Shown here one piece after another: positions 52,261 through 61,635 of a stretch of DNA of 64,000 bases (positions are counted from its first letter, which is position 1; the number at the start of each line of letters is the position of its first letter). A program made the position numbers and the translations under genes. Source of the DNA: Microlunatus flavus (lineage in GTDB: Bacteria; Actinomycetota; Actinomycetes; Propionibacteriales; Propionibacteriaceae); assembly GCF_900110855.1 (NCBI RefSeq), contig NZ_FOFA01000001.1, forward strand, positions 839,612 through 903,611, read 5' to 3'. The notes beneath the pieces are model-generated. The model searched no databases. It was not told the DNA's origin and worked only from the letters and a program-made list of their open reading frames with translations.

Positions 52261-53256
52261 GTGAGCGACCAGATCCGTGACGTCATCATCGTCGGGAGCG
52301 GCCCGTCGGGCTACACCGCCGCGATCTACGCCGCCCGCGCCGACCTGCACCCGCTCGTCTTCGAGGGCTCCATCACCGCCGGTGGCGCGCTGATGAACAC
52401 GACCGAGGTCGAGAACTACCCCGGCTTCCCCGAGGGCATCCAGGGTCCCGACCTGATGGACGGCCTGCGCAACCAGGCCGAGCGCTTCGGCGCCGAGCTG
52501 GTGAGCGAGGACATCGTCTCGATGGACCTCACCGGCGGCGTCAAGACCGTCACCGACGGCTACGGCAACACGTTCTCCGCCCGCGCGGTGATCCTGGCGA
52601 CGGGCTCCGGCTACCGCAAGCTCGGCCTGCCCGATGAGGACCGCCTCTCGGGCCACGGCGTCTCGTGGTGCGCCACCTGCGACGGCTTCTTCTTCCGGGA
52701 CAAGGACATCGCCGTGGTCGGCGGCGGCGACTCAGCGATCGAGGAGGCCACCTTCCTCACCCGCTTCGCCCGCTCGGTCACCCTCGTGCACCGCCGCGGC
52801 GACCTGCGCGCCAGCAAGATCATGGCGCGACGGGCCGAGAAGGACCCCAAGATCCGCTTCGCGTGGAACTCCGCGGTCACCGACATCCACGGCCAGGACC
52901 ACGTCGAGGGCGTCACGCTGACCGACACGCTCGACGGCAGCACCCGCGAGCTCGCGATCAGCGGCCTGTTCATCGCGATCGGCCACGACCCGCGCTCGGA
53001 GCTGCTGCACGGCCAGGTGCGCCTGGACGAGGAGGGCTACGTGCTGACGGAGTCCGGCTCGACCCGGACGAACCTGCCGGGCGTCTTCGCGGCCGGCGAC
53101 CTCGTCGACCACACCTACCGCCAGGCCATCACGGCGGCGGGCAGCGGCTGCGCCGCGGCCCTCGACGCCGAGCGCTACCTCGCCGACCTCGACGACGTCG
53201 GCGACCCGGTGCTCGCGCAGGCCGAGGCCGCGCTGATGGCCGGCGCAGGCAGCTAG
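52261..53256 (+). CDS. trxB: Thioredoxin reductase
   Basis: 331 residues from GTG 52261. FAD motif [18 protein letters not shown] at the N-terminus, redox-active CATC in the segment WCATCDG, NADPH-binding [15 protein letters not shown], and the C-terminal FAD motif [31 protein letters not shown]. It passes electrons from NADPH to thioredoxin, encoded 94 bp downstream. The sigM-trxB-trxA order is the usual one; in other actinobacteria trxBA is under redox-responsive sigma control. Confidence 0.96.
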   Translation: MSDQIRDVIIVGSGPSGYTAAIYAARADLHPLVFEGSITAGGALMNTTEVENYPGFPEGIQGPDLMDGLRNQAERFGAELVSEDIVSMDLTGGVKTVTDGYGNTFSARAVILATGSGYRKLGLPDEDRLSGHGVSWCATCDGFFFRDKDIAVVGGGDSAIEEATFLTRFARSVTLVHRRGDLRASKIMARRAEKDPKIRFAWNSAVTDIHGQDHVEGVTLTDTLDGSTRELAISGLFIAIGHDPRSELLHGQVRLDEEGYVLTESGSTRTNLPGVFAAGDLVDHTYRQAITAAGSGCAAALDAERYLADLDDVGDPVLAQAEAALMAGAGS

Positions 53257-53350
53257 AGCGTCCCCCGCGCGGGGACCTCGCGCCCCCGCGCTGTCAGACC
53301 CGGCCGTCAGACTGAGGGCCGGTGCAGGACCTGAGACCAGGAGCAGCAAC

Positions 53351-53674
53351 ATGGCAAACGTCGCCGACGTCACCGACGAGACCTTCGAGGCCGTCGTCCT
53401 CAAGTCGGACAAGCCCGTCGTCGTGGACTACTGGGCCGACTGGTGCGGCCCGTGCAAGCAGGTCGGGCCGATCATCGAGGAGCTGGCCGCGCAGCACGGC
53501 GACAAGGTGACCTTCGTCAAGATGGACACCAACACCAACCCGGTCACCCCGGCGAACAACCACGTGCTCGGCCTGCCGACCATCCAGGTCTACGTGGGCG
53601 GCGAGGTCGTCAAGGCCTTCAAGGGCGCCAAGTCGAAGTCCACGCTGCTCAACGCGCTGGAGGAGTACCTCTGA
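53351..53674 (+). CDS. trxA: Thioredoxin
   Basis: 107 residues, a single thioredoxin fold with the active site WCGPC (ADWCGPCKQVGP) and the cis-Pro loop LPTIQVY. A general disulfide reductant in the cytoplasm, reduced by the TrxB encoded just upstream. The ATG at 53351 follows AGGAGCAGCAAC. A strong hairpin follows the gene. Confidence 0.96.
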   Translation: MANVADVTDETFEAVVLKSDKPVVVDYWADWCGPCKQVGPIIEELAAQHGDKVTFVKMDTNTNPVTPANNHVLGLPTIQVYVGGEVVKAFKGAKSKSTLLNALEEYL

Positions 53675-53687
53675 CCCGCAGCCTCCT

Positions 53688-53722
53688 GCCCGGCTGACGG
53701 AACCGTCTGTCCTCAGCCGGGC
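53688..53722. terminator. Bidirectional hairpin between trxA and the GNAT gene
   Basis: GCCCGGCTGA (53688-53697) and TCAGCCGGGC (53713-53722) form a perfect 10-bp stem, overlapping the stop codon of the minus-strand gene. A second inner ACGG/CCGT pairing is possible (53697-53706). Confidence 0.65.
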
Positions 53723-54423
53723 TGGACGGCCGGCGGCACGGCAGCCGCGACCGGTACGGCGGGCGTGGTCGGCCTGGCCTGCGGGTCGCGGGCCTCGCGC
53801 CCCGCGTACGCGGCGGGCTGCGGGCTGGCCGCGGGCGCCACGAGACCGGTCAGCCGGCTCCAGGCCGCGCCGAAGCCGGGCCAGCGCTGCGTGGTCTGCA
53901 GGTCCATCCGCAGCCGCGGCGTGACGGGGTGCTCGCGCACCACGGCGAAGCCGACCGACTCCAGCCAGGAGACGGGCATCATGCAGGACGGGCCCTCGCG
54001 GCGCGTGCCCACGGCCTCGAGCGCGCGGAGGTCGCGACGCGCGACCAGTCCGGCCGCGGTCGTGACGAGCTGGCGGCCGAGCCCCTTGCCCCGCCAGGAC
54101 TCCACCACCTGCGCCGACAGCAGCACCGCCACGTCTGTCCCGACCGGGGTCGTCGCGAAGGCGGGCAGCCGCCGTACGAGCCCGGCGGGTGCGAGCGTGA
54201 GGAAGGCGACGACCTCCTCGTCGTGCACGGCGACCACCCCGCAGTAGCCCCAGCGGTCGGTGACCTGCTGCGCCCACTCCGCCTTGCGCGAGGCCCGCGC
54301 CCGGTGCTCGACCGGCGAGGCCAGGTCGCCGACGCTCGTCTCCCAGAAGGCGCAGCTGCCGCAGGGTTCCGGCAGCAGGTCGAGGTCGTCGGGCGTCATC
54401 GGTCGTAGGCGACGGTTCCCCAT
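53713..54423 (-). CDS. GNAT-family N-acetyltransferase
   Basis: 236 residues from ATG 54423, which has GGAGGAG 7 bp upstream. An N-terminal cysteine pair (CGSC, LPEPCGSCAFWE) is characteristic of this actinobacterial GNAT group. The acetyl-CoA-binding loop is seen in VVESWRGKGLGRQLVTTAAGLV (R/Q-x-x-G-x-G/A type: RGKGLG). The last 40 residues are an Ala/Pro-rich tail. Such GNAT genes sit between trxA and parB in many actinobacteria (Rv3916c region); the substrate is unknown. Confidence 0.85.
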   Translation of the reverse strand: MGNRRLRPMTPDDLDLLPEPCGSCAFWETSVGDLASPVEHRARASRKAEWAQQVTDRWGYCGVVAVHDEEVVAFLTLAPAGLVRRLPAFATTPVGTDVAVLLSAQVVESWRGKGLGRQLVTTAAGLVARRDLRALEAVGTRREGPSCMMPVSWLESVGFAVVREHPVTPRLRMDLQTTQRWPGFGAAWSRLTGLVAPAASPQPAAYAGREARDPQARPTTPAVPVAAAVPPAVQPG

Positions 54424-54556
54424 GCGTGCTCCTCCCACCCCCGGAGGTCCGCCGCACGGTCGGACCCGAGGTCGCTGCACCGGCACTGGTCGCCGCTGCC
54501 CAGCGCTGCTTCTCCTGCTGCCCGGAGCCGGCTCGCGCCGACCTCCGAGCCGGCGT

Positions 54557-54703
54557 TCAGCCGAGCGCCGCCGGGTCCGGCCACGTCCGCGGCCGGGCCA
54601 GGCCGACCACGAAGCCGACCGCCAGCCCGCCGGCGACGCCCGCCAGCAGGCAGAGGCCCCAGCGCAGCGGGGCCGAGAGACCCGACGACACCCTGGACGC
54701 CAC
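54557..54703 (-). CDS. Small single-helix membrane protein
   Basis: 48 residues from GTG 54703. LRWGLCLLAGVAGGLAVGFVVGLARPRTWPDPAALG: one Gly-rich hydrophobic helix and a short Pro-rich tail. It lies between the GNAT and aminotransferase genes on the minus strand, and the coding pattern is convincing although the gene is tiny. The ribosome site (GGGGGC) is close to the start. No function is recognised. Confidence 0.55.
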   Translation of the reverse strand: MASRVSSGLSAPLRWGLCLLAGVAGGLAVGFVVGLARPRTWPDPAALG

Positions 54704-54796
54704 GCCCCCATCGTAGTGAGCGCCGCCAGGGCGGCGGCACCGCCCGAGCGGGGCGGTCTTCTCACCCTCGGGTGGTGACGTGCGCCGCTGGGGGCG

Positions 54797-56176
54797 ATGA
54801 GGCACCCTTGGGGGGTGGAGAGCACGCCGGGACAGGGTGCGGGGCGCGACGGGTCGCAGCCCCCGGTCCTGCGGCGCCAGGACACCCGGCTCGACAGCTA
54901 CGTCGACCGTTACGCCGCGCGCACGCACGGCATGACGGCCTCCGCCATCCGCGCCCTCTTCGCCGTCGCCAACCGGCCCGAGGTCGTCTCGCTGGCCGGC
55001 GGCATGCCGAACATCGCCGACCTGCCCCTCGACGTCGTCGGGTCGAGCCTGCAGGACCTGGTGCTGAACCGCGGCCTGCAGGCCATGCAGTACGGCTCCG
55101 GGCAGGGCGAGCCGGAGATCCGCGAGGCGATCTGCGAGGTCATGCGCCTGGAGGGCATCTCGGCCCACCCCGACGACGTCACGGTGACCGTCGGCTCCCA
55201 GCAGGCCCTCGACCTCGCCACCCGCATCTTCTGCGACCCGGGCGACGTCGTGCTCTGCGAGGCCCCCAGCTACGTCGGCGCGCTCGGCGTGTTCCGCAGC
55301 TACCAGTGCGACGTCGCGCACGTGGCCATGGACGAGCAGGGCCTGGTGCCCGAGGCGCTGCGCGAGGCCGTCCTGGCGCTTCGCGCGGCCGGCCGCAAGG
55401 TCAAGTTCGTCTACACGATCCCCAGCTTTCACAACCCGGCCGGCGTGACCCAGTCGCTGGAGCGCCGCGAGGCGATCCTCGCCGTGGCCGAGGAGACCGA
55501 CCTTCTCGTCGTGGAGGACAACCCGTACGGGCTGCTCGGCTTCGACGCCGACCCCATCCCCGCGATCCGCTCGCTCAGTGACGACCGCGTCGTCTACCTC
55601 GGGACGTTCTCCAAGACGTTCGCGCCCGGCTTCCGCATCGGCTGGGTCCTCGCGCCGCACGCCGTGCGGGAAAAGCTCGTCCTGGCGCAGGAGTCGGCCA
55701 CCCTCTGCCCGCCGACGTTCAGCCAGTTCGCCATCACGGCCTACCTCGCCCAGCACGACTGGCAGGGCCAGATCAAGGTGTTCGCCGAGATGTACCGCGA
55801 GCGCCGCGACGCGATGCTCGCCGGGCTGGCCGACAACATGCCCGCGGGCGTCACCTGGACCGTGCCGGCCGGCGGCTTCTACGTCTGGGTGACGCTGCCC
55901 CCGGGCTTCGACGCGCAGGCCATGCTGCCGCGGGCCGTCACCGCCCGGGTCGCGTACGTGCCGGGCACCGCCTTCTACGCCGACGGGTTCGGCAGCCGCC
56001 ACCTGCGGCTGTCCTACTGCTTCCCCACGCCGGAGCGGATCCTCGAGGGGACCCGCCGGCTCGGCGACGTGCTGGCCCGGGAGGCCGACCTCATGTCCAC
56101 CTTCGGCACGTCCGTCAGCGGCCCGAGGACCCCCGAGCTGTCGACGCACCTTGCGCCCGGCACCAACCAGGCGTGA
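54797..56176 (+). CDS. PLP-dependent aminotransferase (fold type I, MocR/AAT-I type without DNA-binding domain)
   Basis: 459 residues from ATG 54797 (GTG 54815 is an alternative). Fold type I aminotransferase: VSLAGGMPNIADLPL, the substrate-side Y-x-S-G-Q-G, TVGSQQALDL, NPAGVTQ, VVEDNPYG and the PLP lysine in GTFSKTFAPGFRIGW. Relatives include 2-aminoadipate and valine-pyruvate type enzymes. It overlaps no gene upstream and is followed 10 bp later by an ATP-grasp ligase, so the two probably share a pathway, perhaps D-amino-acid or peptide-like metabolite related. The substrate cannot be told. Confidence 0.85.
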   Translation: MRHPWGVESTPGQGAGRDGSQPPVLRRQDTRLDSYVDRYAARTHGMTASAIRALFAVANRPEVVSLAGGMPNIADLPLDVVGSSLQDLVLNRGLQAMQYGSGQGEPEIREAICEVMRLEGISAHPDDVTVTVGSQQALDLATRIFCDPGDVVLCEAPSYVGALGVFRSYQCDVAHVAMDEQGLVPEALREAVLALRAAGRKVKFVYTIPSFHNPAGVTQSLERREAILAVAEETDLLVVEDNPYGLLGFDADPIPAIRSLSDDRVVYLGTFSKTFAPGFRIGWVLAPHAVREKLVLAQESATLCPPTFSQFAITAYLAQHDWQGQIKVFAEMYRERRDAMLAGLADNMPAGVTWTVPAGGFYVWVTLPPGFDAQAMLPRAVTARVAYVPGTAFYADGFGSRHLRLSYCFPTPERILEGTRRLGDVLAREADLMSTFGTSVSGPRTPELSTHLAPGTNQA

Positions 56177-56186
56177 GGCGGACGGC

Positions 56187-57215
56187 ATGAGCGCACCGGA
56201 GCAGGGCAGCGACTTCAGCGTGCCCGTCGAGCCGATCGACCTGCCGCTGCCCGAGCTCGTCGTCGTGCTCGCCGGGGGGCTGTCGCACGAGCGCGACGTC
56301 TCGCTGCGCTCCGGCCGGCGCGTCGCGCAGGCCCTGCGCTCGCGCGGGCTGGACGTCTTGGAGAGCGACGTCGACTCGACGCTGGTGCCCCGGCTCGGGG
56401 AGACGCCGGACGCCGTGGTCTTCCCCGTCCTGCACGGGGAGGCCGGCGAGGACGGCGCGCTGCGCGAGGTGCTCGCCCTGCTCGGGGTGCCCTTCGTCGG
56501 CAGCATCGGCTCGGCCAGCCGCGTCGCCTTCGACAAGTCGATCGCCACGACGGTCGTCGCCGACGCCGGCCTCACCGTGCCTACGCAGGTCGCCCTGCCC
56601 CACGAGATCTTCCGCGAGCTCGGCGCGCAGGCCCTCGTCGCGGCGCTCGGCGACCAGATCGGCTTCCCGATGATGGTCAAGCCGTCGCGCGGCGGTTCCG
56701 CGCTGGGCTGCTCGAAGGTCTCGACCCCTGCCGAGCTGCCCGCCGCCATGGTCGGCGCGTACGCGTACGGCCCGGTCGCTGTGGTCGAGTCCTTCGTCGA
56801 GGGCACCGAGGTCACCGTCGCGGTCGTCGACCGCGGCCACGGCCCGGCCGCCCTGCCCGCCGTCGAGATCCGGCCCGACTCCGGGGTGTACGACTACACC
56901 GCCCGGTACACCGCCGGGACGACCCGCTTCTTGTGCCCGGCCGAGCTGCCGGCGGACGTGGCGACCCGGTGCGCCGACGTCGCCCTGCGTGTGCACGAGG
57001 AGCTGGGCCTGCGCGACCTGTCCCGCACCGACCTCATCATCTCGGGCGGCGAGCCCGTCTTCCTCGAGGTCAACGTGGCGCCCGGCATGACCGAGACCTC
57101 GGCGGTCCCGCTGGCCAGCGAGGCCGCCGGCTGGAGCCTGGGCAAGATGTGCGCCGACCTGGTCGCGGTCGCCGCCGCCCGTGGCGGCCGTCCCGCGGTC
57201 GTCGCGCCCGCGTGA
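56187..57215 (+). CDS. ATP-grasp ligase, D-alanine-D-alanine ligase-like
   Basis: 342 residues from ATG 56187. The order of motifs is that of Ddl enzymes: N-terminal LSHERDVSLRSGRRVAQAL, VFPVLHGEAGEDGALREVLALLGVPFVG, FDKSIATTVVADAGL, the ATP-grasp MMVKPSRGGSALGCSKV, then EVNVAPGMTETSAVPLA. The last lacks the canonical N-x-x-P-G-x-T spacing difference only slightly (NVAPGMT). It may be a true Ddl or a related dipeptide ligase. The association with the aminotransferase and parAB is conserved in actinobacteria. Confidence 0.85.
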   Translation: MSAPEQGSDFSVPVEPIDLPLPELVVVLAGGLSHERDVSLRSGRRVAQALRSRGLDVLESDVDSTLVPRLGETPDAVVFPVLHGEAGEDGALREVLALLGVPFVGSIGSASRVAFDKSIATTVVADAGLTVPTQVALPHEIFRELGAQALVAALGDQIGFPMMVKPSRGGSALGCSKVSTPAELPAAMVGAYAYGPVAVVESFVEGTEVTVAVVDRGHGPAALPAVEIRPDSGVYDYTARYTAGTTRFLCPAELPADVATRCADVALRVHEELGLRDLSRTDLIISGGEPVFLEVNVAPGMTETSAVPLASEAAGWSLGKMCADLVAVAAARGGRPAVVAPA

Positions 57216-57231
57216 CGGGCGTGGTCCGGCC

Positions 57232-57969
57232 GTGAGCACCCAGGTCGAGGGCTCTCCCCTGGCCCCGTCGCACACCTGGCTCAAGCAGACCGGCGTGGTC
57301 GCGCTCGGGGTCGTGCTCGCCGCGGCCATGGTCGTCCTCGGCCTGTGGCAGCTGGACGTCTACGAGCGGCAGGGCACGGAGGCGGCGGCCCGCAAGGCGG
57401 CCGAGGCCCCGCTGCCCCTGACGACCGTGGCGCCCGCGGGCGGGACCGTGGGTGACGGCTTCGGCCGGCGCGTCACGTTCACGGGCACGTACGACCCGGG
57501 CCTGCAGCTGCTCGTCCCCACCGACGGCGGCTACCGGGTCGTGACCGGGCTCAAGCAGGCCGACGGCAGCGTGGTGGCCGTGGTCCGCGGCCAGGAGGCC
57601 GAGCCGCAGCAGCCCGTGCCGCCCGCCGGCGAGGTGACCCGCACCGGCGTGCTCCTGCCGTCGGAAGAGGCCTCGACCTCCACCGCTCCCCTGCCCGCCG
57701 GACAGGTGCCGACCATCCGGCTGCCGTCGCTGGCGCAGACCTGGCCCGGTCCCCTCGTGGGCGGCTTCGTCACCCTCGACGCCGACAGCGCCGGCGCGGA
57801 GGGCCTGGCCCCGGTCGCCGTGGACCTGCCCGAGGCGCAGGGACGGCTCCGCAACGGCGCGTACGCGCTGCAGTGGTGGGTGTTCGCCGCCTTCGCCCTC
57901 GGGATGAGCATCCGCGTGGCCCGCGACCTCGGGCGGCTCGAGGAGCGCGAGCTCGACCCGTACGCCTGA
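57232..57969 (+). CDS. SURF1-family cytochrome oxidase assembly protein
   Basis: 245 residues from GTG 57232. Two membrane helices near the ends (VVALGVVLAAAMVVLGLWQLDVY and ALQWWVFAAFALGMSIRVA) enclose an external SURF1 domain (GRRVTFTGTYDPG). The LGLWQL motif after the first helix is the family hallmark. SURF1 helps insert heme a into the aa3 cytochrome oxidase. The gene starts 16 bp after the ligase gene and ends 82 bp before a small membrane protein gene. Confidence 0.9.
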   Translation: MSTQVEGSPLAPSHTWLKQTGVVALGVVLAAAMVVLGLWQLDVYERQGTEAAARKAAEAPLPLTTVAPAGGTVGDGFGRRVTFTGTYDPGLQLLVPTDGGYRVVTGLKQADGSVVAVVRGQEAEPQQPVPPAGEVTRTGVLLPSEEASTSTAPLPAGQVPTIRLPSLAQTWPGPLVGGFVTLDADSAGAEGLAPVAVDLPEAQGRLRNGAYALQWWVFAAFALGMSIRVARDLGRLEERELDPYA

Positions 57970-58051
57970 GGCACACGACGGCTGAGCGAGACCTGAGCCG
58001 GATCGACCGGCGGTCCGCGTCCACCGTCACGGAGCCCCGGGAACCGTCGGC

Positions 58052-58474
58052 ATGACGCAGACCAGCACCCCCTCCCCCGCCGCCTCCGACGCCCGTACGC
58101 CGCGGGTGCGGAGCCGCCTCTTCAGCGTTCTCGTCGGCCTGAGCACGCTCGTCGTCCTGCTGCAGGGGCTGTGGGCCGGCCTGTTCGTCCAGGAGGGCCA
58201 GGACTACAAGGACGGCTGGGTCGAGGTGCACGCCCGCGGCGCCGACGTCGCCATCGCGCTGGCCCTGGTGGCCGTGGTCCTGGCGCTCGTCAAGCTCCGC
58301 AGCCGCCGCGACCTGGTCATCGGCAGCATCGTCTTCCTGGTGCTCCTCGTGCTCGAGGCCTACCTCGGCGGGCTCATCGGTGACCGGGCCGGGCTGACGG
58401 CGGTGCACTTCCCTCTCGCGATGCTGCTCATGGGACTGGCGGTGTGGCTGCCGCTCCGCGCGAGCCGCCGCTGA
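58052..58474 (+). CDS. Four-helix membrane protein, unknown function
   Basis: 140 residues, ATG 58052. Four hydrophobic segments: LFSVLVGLSTLVVLLQGLWAGLFV, VAIALALVAVVLALVKL, LVIGSIVFLVLLVLEAYLGGLIG and LAMLLMGLAVWLPLRA. His residues sit near the ends of two helices (EVHARGADVA, AVHFPLAM), reminiscent of small heme-linked or oxidase-associated membrane proteins, and SURF1 lies upstream. DUF6220-like proteins look similar, but the family is not certain. Confidence 0.75.
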   Translation: MTQTSTPSPAASDARTPRVRSRLFSVLVGLSTLVVLLQGLWAGLFVQEGQDYKDGWVEVHARGADVAIALALVAVVLALVKLRSRRDLVIGSIVFLVLLVLEAYLGGLIGDRAGLTAVHFPLAMLLMGLAVWLPLRASRR

Positions 58475-58513
58475 CGAGGCTGGAGCACAGGACGGCGACG
58501 TAGGCTCGAACCC

Positions 58514-58870
58514 ATGCGCAACGCCCTGATCCGCTACCGCGTGATGGCCTACGTGGTGGGGGTGATGCTGATCGTGCTGACCTGCGTCGGCATGCCGCTG
58601 AAGTACATCTGGCACAACGACAGCGTCGTGACCGTGGCGGGCATCGCCCACGGCTGGCTCTACATGCTCCTCATCATCACCGCGATCGACCTCGGCCGGC
58701 GGGCGCGCTGGAGCTGGCTGCGGCTGCTCCTGATCGCGCTGGCCGGCACGGTCCCCTTCGTCACCTTCGTGGCCGAGCACTACGCGAACAAGGACGTCCA
58801 GGCCAAGCTGGCCTGGAACGAGGCGCACCCGACCGAGCCCGAGGCCGTCATCGCCGACCCGCAGGGCTGA
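58514..58870 (+). CDS. DUF3817 membrane protein
   Basis: 118 residues, ATG 58514. DUF3817 signature: RYRVMAYVVGVMLIVLT, PLKYIWHND, AHGWLYMLLIITAIDLGRRARW, and three to four helices ending with FVAEHYANKDV. Function unknown; the family is common near respiratory or parAB genes of actinobacteria. It converges with parB across 233 bp. Confidence 0.88.
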   Translation: MRNALIRYRVMAYVVGVMLIVLTCVGMPLKYIWHNDSVVTVAGIAHGWLYMLLIITAIDLGRRARWSWLRLLLIALAGTVPFVTFVAEHYANKDVQAKLAWNEAHPTEPEAVIADPQG

Positions 58871-59103
58871 CCGACCCTCGCGGTCGGCGTACGAGGGCGG
58901 AACGCTCGCCCGGCCTCCGGCGGCGCTCCGGCCCCGTGCCGCCCTGCCACGCGCTGTACCGCCCGGCGGAGACCCGGGTGGTCAGCCCCGCCGCTGGTCG
59001 AGGTCGAGGGACCCCGACGGCTACCGACGGCAAGCAGGCGGCCCGGCCCCGCAGGTCGTCGACCTCGACGAGCGGGATCGGGTCCAGAACATAGCCAGAC
59101 TAT

Positions 59104-60063
59104 TTAAGTTGTCGGACCCGCAAGTAGAGCCGCGATGCGCTCCAGGTCCTCCTCCGAGGCGAACTCGATGGTGATCTTGCCGCGCTTGCGGCCGGCGTCC
59201 ACGCGTACGCGGGTGTCCAGCCGGTCCGTCAGCGTCTCGGCCAGCACCCGTGCACGCTCGGAGGGCTCCCGGGGGCCGCGGCGCGTGGTCGAGGCGTCGG
59301 GTTGCTCGCGCTCCCCCAGCGTGACCAGCTCCTCGGTCGCGCGGACCGACAGCCCCTCGGCCACGACGCGCTGCGCCAGCCGCTCCTGCCCGAGCGGGTC
59401 GGGCAGGGCGAGCAGCGCGCGGGCGTGGCCGGCGCTGAGGACGCCGGCGGCCACCCGGCGCTGCACGGTGGGCGGCAGCCGCAGCAGGCGGATCGTGTTC
59501 GAGATCTGCGGCCGGGACCGCTTGATGCGGACCGCGAGCTCGTCCTGCGTGCACCCGAAGTCCTCGAGGAGCTGCTGGTAGGCCGCCGCCTCCTCGAGCG
59601 GGTTCAGCTGCGCGCGGTGCAGGTTCTCCAGCAGCGCGTCGCGCAGCAGGTCGTGGTCCTCCGTCGGACGGATGATCGCCGGGATGGTTCCGGTCCCGGC
59701 GGCCTGGGACGCGCGCCAGCGCCGCTCCCCCATCACCAGCTCGTAGCGGTCGTCGCCCAGCGGCCGGACCACGACGGGCTGCAGCAGGCCCACCTCGCGA
59801 ATCGACTCGACCAGCTCCTCGAGCGCGTCGCCGTCGAACACGTTGCGCGGCTGCCGGGCGTTCGGGACGATCGCGTCGAGCGGCAGGTCCGCGTACGAGG
59901 AACCCTCGGGGACCGGCACCAACGGTTCGGTGGTGGTCGGGGTCGCCGGGGCCTCCGGCCGGCTCTCCGTCGGCAGGTCGGTGCGCTGGAAGAGCTCTCC
60001 CAGGCCGCGGCCCAGGCCGCGGCGCTCGCTCCGCTCGTGGGTGCGCTCGGGCGTGACGGTCAT
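59104..60063 (-). CDS. parB: Chromosome partitioning protein ParB
   Basis: 319 residues. ParB/Spo0J N-domain with [33 protein letters not shown] and the CTP-binding GERRWRAS motif. The helix-turn-helix DNA-binding domain ([41 protein letters not shown]) is followed by a C-terminal dimerisation domain ([19 protein letters not shown]). ParB loads at parS, binds CTP, spreads as a clamp, and recruits SMC. The ATG at 60063 overlaps the parA stop by 4 bp. The gene ends with a TTTAAG stretch before an A/T-richer spot. Confidence 0.96.
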   Translation of the reverse strand: MTVTPERTHERSERRGLGRGLGELFQRTDLPTESRPEAPATPTTTEPLVPVPEGSSYADLPLDAIVPNARQPRNVFDGDALEELVESIREVGLLQPVVVRPLGDDRYELVMGERRWRASQAAGTGTIPAIIRPTEDHDLLRDALLENLHRAQLNPLEEAAAYQQLLEDFGCTQDELAVRIKRSRPQISNTIRLLRLPPTVQRRVAAGVLSAGHARALLALPDPLGQERLAQRVVAEGLSVRATEELVTLGEREQPDASTTRRGPREPSERARVLAETLTDRLDTRVRVDAGRKRGKITIEFASEEDLERIAALLAGPTT

Positions 60064-61301
60064 GCGGCCTCCTCGGCTCCACGGCGGGCGATCTCCTCGG
60101 CCGCCTTCAGGTAGGACACGGCTCCGACGGAGTCGGGGTGGTAGGTCAGGACGGACTGGCCGTAGCTCGGCGCCTCAGAGATCCGGACGGAGCGGGGGAT
60201 GGCGACGGGCAGCGTCTCGGCCGGGAAGTGCGCGCGCACCTCGTCGGCGACCTGCGCCGACAGCCGCGTGCGTCCGTCGAACATCGTCAGCAGCACCGTC
60301 GACAGCTGGAGCCGGTCGTTGAGCTCGCCCTTGACCAGGTCGATGGTCCGCACCAGCTGCGAGACGCCCTCGAGGGCGTAGTACTCGCACTGGATCGGGA
60401 TGAGGATCTCGGTGGCGGCGACGAGCGCGTTCAGCGTGAGCAGGCCGAGCGACGGCGGGCAGTCCAGGAGGACGTAGTCGACGGGGTGCTCGGCGGTGTA
60501 GCGGTCGAGCGCGCGGATCAGCCGGCGCTCGCGCGCGACCACGCTGACGAGCTCGATCTCGGCGCCGGCGAGGTCGATCGTGGCCGGCAGCACCTGGAGG
60601 CCAGGCGCTTCCGGGGACTCGACCACGTGGTCGGCCACCGTCTCGCCCTGGATCAGGACCTCGTACGTCCCGGCCGTCCCGGGTCCGTGGTCGATGCCGA
60701 GGGCCGTCGACGCGTTCCCCTGAGGGTCGAGGTCGACGACTAGGACGCGGAGGCCGCCGAGGGCGAGCGCCGTCGCCAGGTTGACGGCGGTCGTCGTCTT
60801 GCCGACGCCACCCTTCTGGTTGGCGATGACGAAGGTTCGTCGGGCGGCGGGCCGGGGGAGGACCGGTGTCGATGTTTCACGTGGAACGACCAGGTCGTCC
60901 GGGGCCTCCGGCTTGGCGGCCAGCTCGTCCTGCTCGAACCGGGCGCGCCGCGGTCCGGGTGCGCGAGGGATGACGGTCTCGGTGGTCGAGGTCGCCGGCG
61001 CCACCGGGGGAGTGACAGCGTCGTCGGCCGGTTCGACCGGAGGCGTGAGGGGAGTGGAGTCCTCGGGGCCCGGCTCCTCGCCGGTCTCGGTCTGCTCAGG
61101 TGCCAAGTCCGGCTCTGGCTGCGACGGGACCGCCGGCGGAGGATCGGGCTGCGGCCCGACGACCGAGGGGTCGGACGGCCACCCCACTGTTTCACGTGGA
61201 ACATCCGGCCACCCGACGCCCGGGTGCACCTCGACGCGCCGCGGCCACCCCAGGCCTGGTGCGACCTCGACCGGCGCTTCTGGACCCACCCCGATACTCA
61301 T
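60060..61301 (-). CDS. parA: Chromosome partitioning ATPase ParA
   Basis: 413 residues from ATG 61301 (GGAGGCAG ribosome site). A disordered N-terminal extension of about 155 residues, rich in Pro, Glu and Thr, precedes the ParA domain: [20 protein letters not shown] (Walker A at about 163-170), [26 protein letters not shown]. ParA moves the ParB-parS complex along the nucleoid. The extension contains VPRET twice (about residues 34-38 and 139-143). These pentapeptides are the translation of two parS sites on the complementary strand. The extension length is unusual compared with short ParA of many bacteria. Confidence 0.96.
   Translation of the reverse strand: MSIGVGPEAPVEVAPGLGWPRRVEVHPGVGWPDVPRETVGWPSDPSVVGPQPDPPPAVPSQPEPDLAPEQTETGEEPGPEDSTPLTPPVEPADDAVTPPVAPATSTTETVIPRAPGPRRARFEQDELAAKPEAPDDLVVPRETSTPVLPRPAARRTFVIANQKGGVGKTTTAVNLATALALGGLRVLVVDLDPQGNASTALGIDHGPGTAGTYEVLIQGETVADHVVESPEAPGLQVLPATIDLAGAEIELVSVVARERRLIRALDRYTAEHPVDYVLLDCPPSLGLLTLNALVAATEILIPIQCEYYALEGVSQLVRTIDLVKGELNDRLQLSTVLLTMFDGRTRLSAQVADEVRAHFPAETLPVAIPRSVRISEAPSYGQSVLTYHPDSVGAVSYLKAAEEIARRGAEEAA
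60873..60888. promoter_or_regulatory. parS site inside parA
   Basis: TGTTTCACGTGGAACG differs by one base from the consensus parS TGTTTCACGTGGAACA. It lies in the coding region and is read as VPRET (residues 139-143 of ParA). Confidence 0.85.
61188..61203. promoter_or_regulatory. parS site inside parA, perfect match
   Basis: TGTTTCACGTGGAACA, an exact parS (complement TGTTCCACGTGAAACA), at 61188-61203, read as VPRET (residues 34-38 of ParA). ParB nucleates here. Confidence 0.93.
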
Positions 61302-61449
61302 CTGCCTCCTTCGACCCGCACACGCTACGGGTCGGGAGGGTGGGTGTTGCGGTCCCACGCAGGGCCGGGCGGACGGCTCGGGTCACACGGGAGGAAGGTC
61401 CGCTGCCCAGGGCTGACGACGAGCCTGGCCGATTCCGACTCCTGCGGTG

Positions 61450-61485
61450 CCCTTCGACAAGCGCAGAGAGCGTCCCGAGCCAGGC
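61450..61485. repeat. Single unit related to the 42-bp repeat array
   Basis: GCCCTTCGACAAGCGCAGAG followed by AGCGTCCCGAGCC resembles the units at 18017-18125. Confidence 0.6.
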
Positions 61486-61512
61486 TCACCGTCGAAGCGC
61501 CTGCAGACAAGA

Positions 61513-61562
61513 CGAGAGTCAGCCACTGCCTGCTCGGGGGTTCAGGTAGCGACTGACTCTCG
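61513..61562. terminator. Long inverted repeat downstream of the TetR gene
   Basis: CGAGAGTCAG (61513-61522) pairs with CTGACTCTCG (61553-61562); inner parts CTGCCTG and CAGGTAG extend the stem. It is 75-125 bp past the TetR stop on the minus strand and is followed by a short T/C stretch, so it may be its terminator. Confidence 0.5.
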
Positions 61563-61635
61563 ACACGTACATCGCCTCGTCGGCCGCCACCGTTACCCGG
61601 ACGTCGGTGACGCTGCTCACAGATCCTTCAGCTGC

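Larger units (their letters stand above)
61302..61635. other. 334-bp intergenic region upstream of parA
   Basis: No gene is supported. It holds one CCCTTCGACA-type repeat unit (61450-61485), a 50-bp inverted repeat (61513-61562) and the parA promoter near its left end. Confidence 0.6.

Noticed and set aside
60740..61204. A 154-codon minus-strand frame starting MFHVKQ
   Set aside because: It is another frame of the parA extension; MFHVK is simply the parS sequence read in a different frame.
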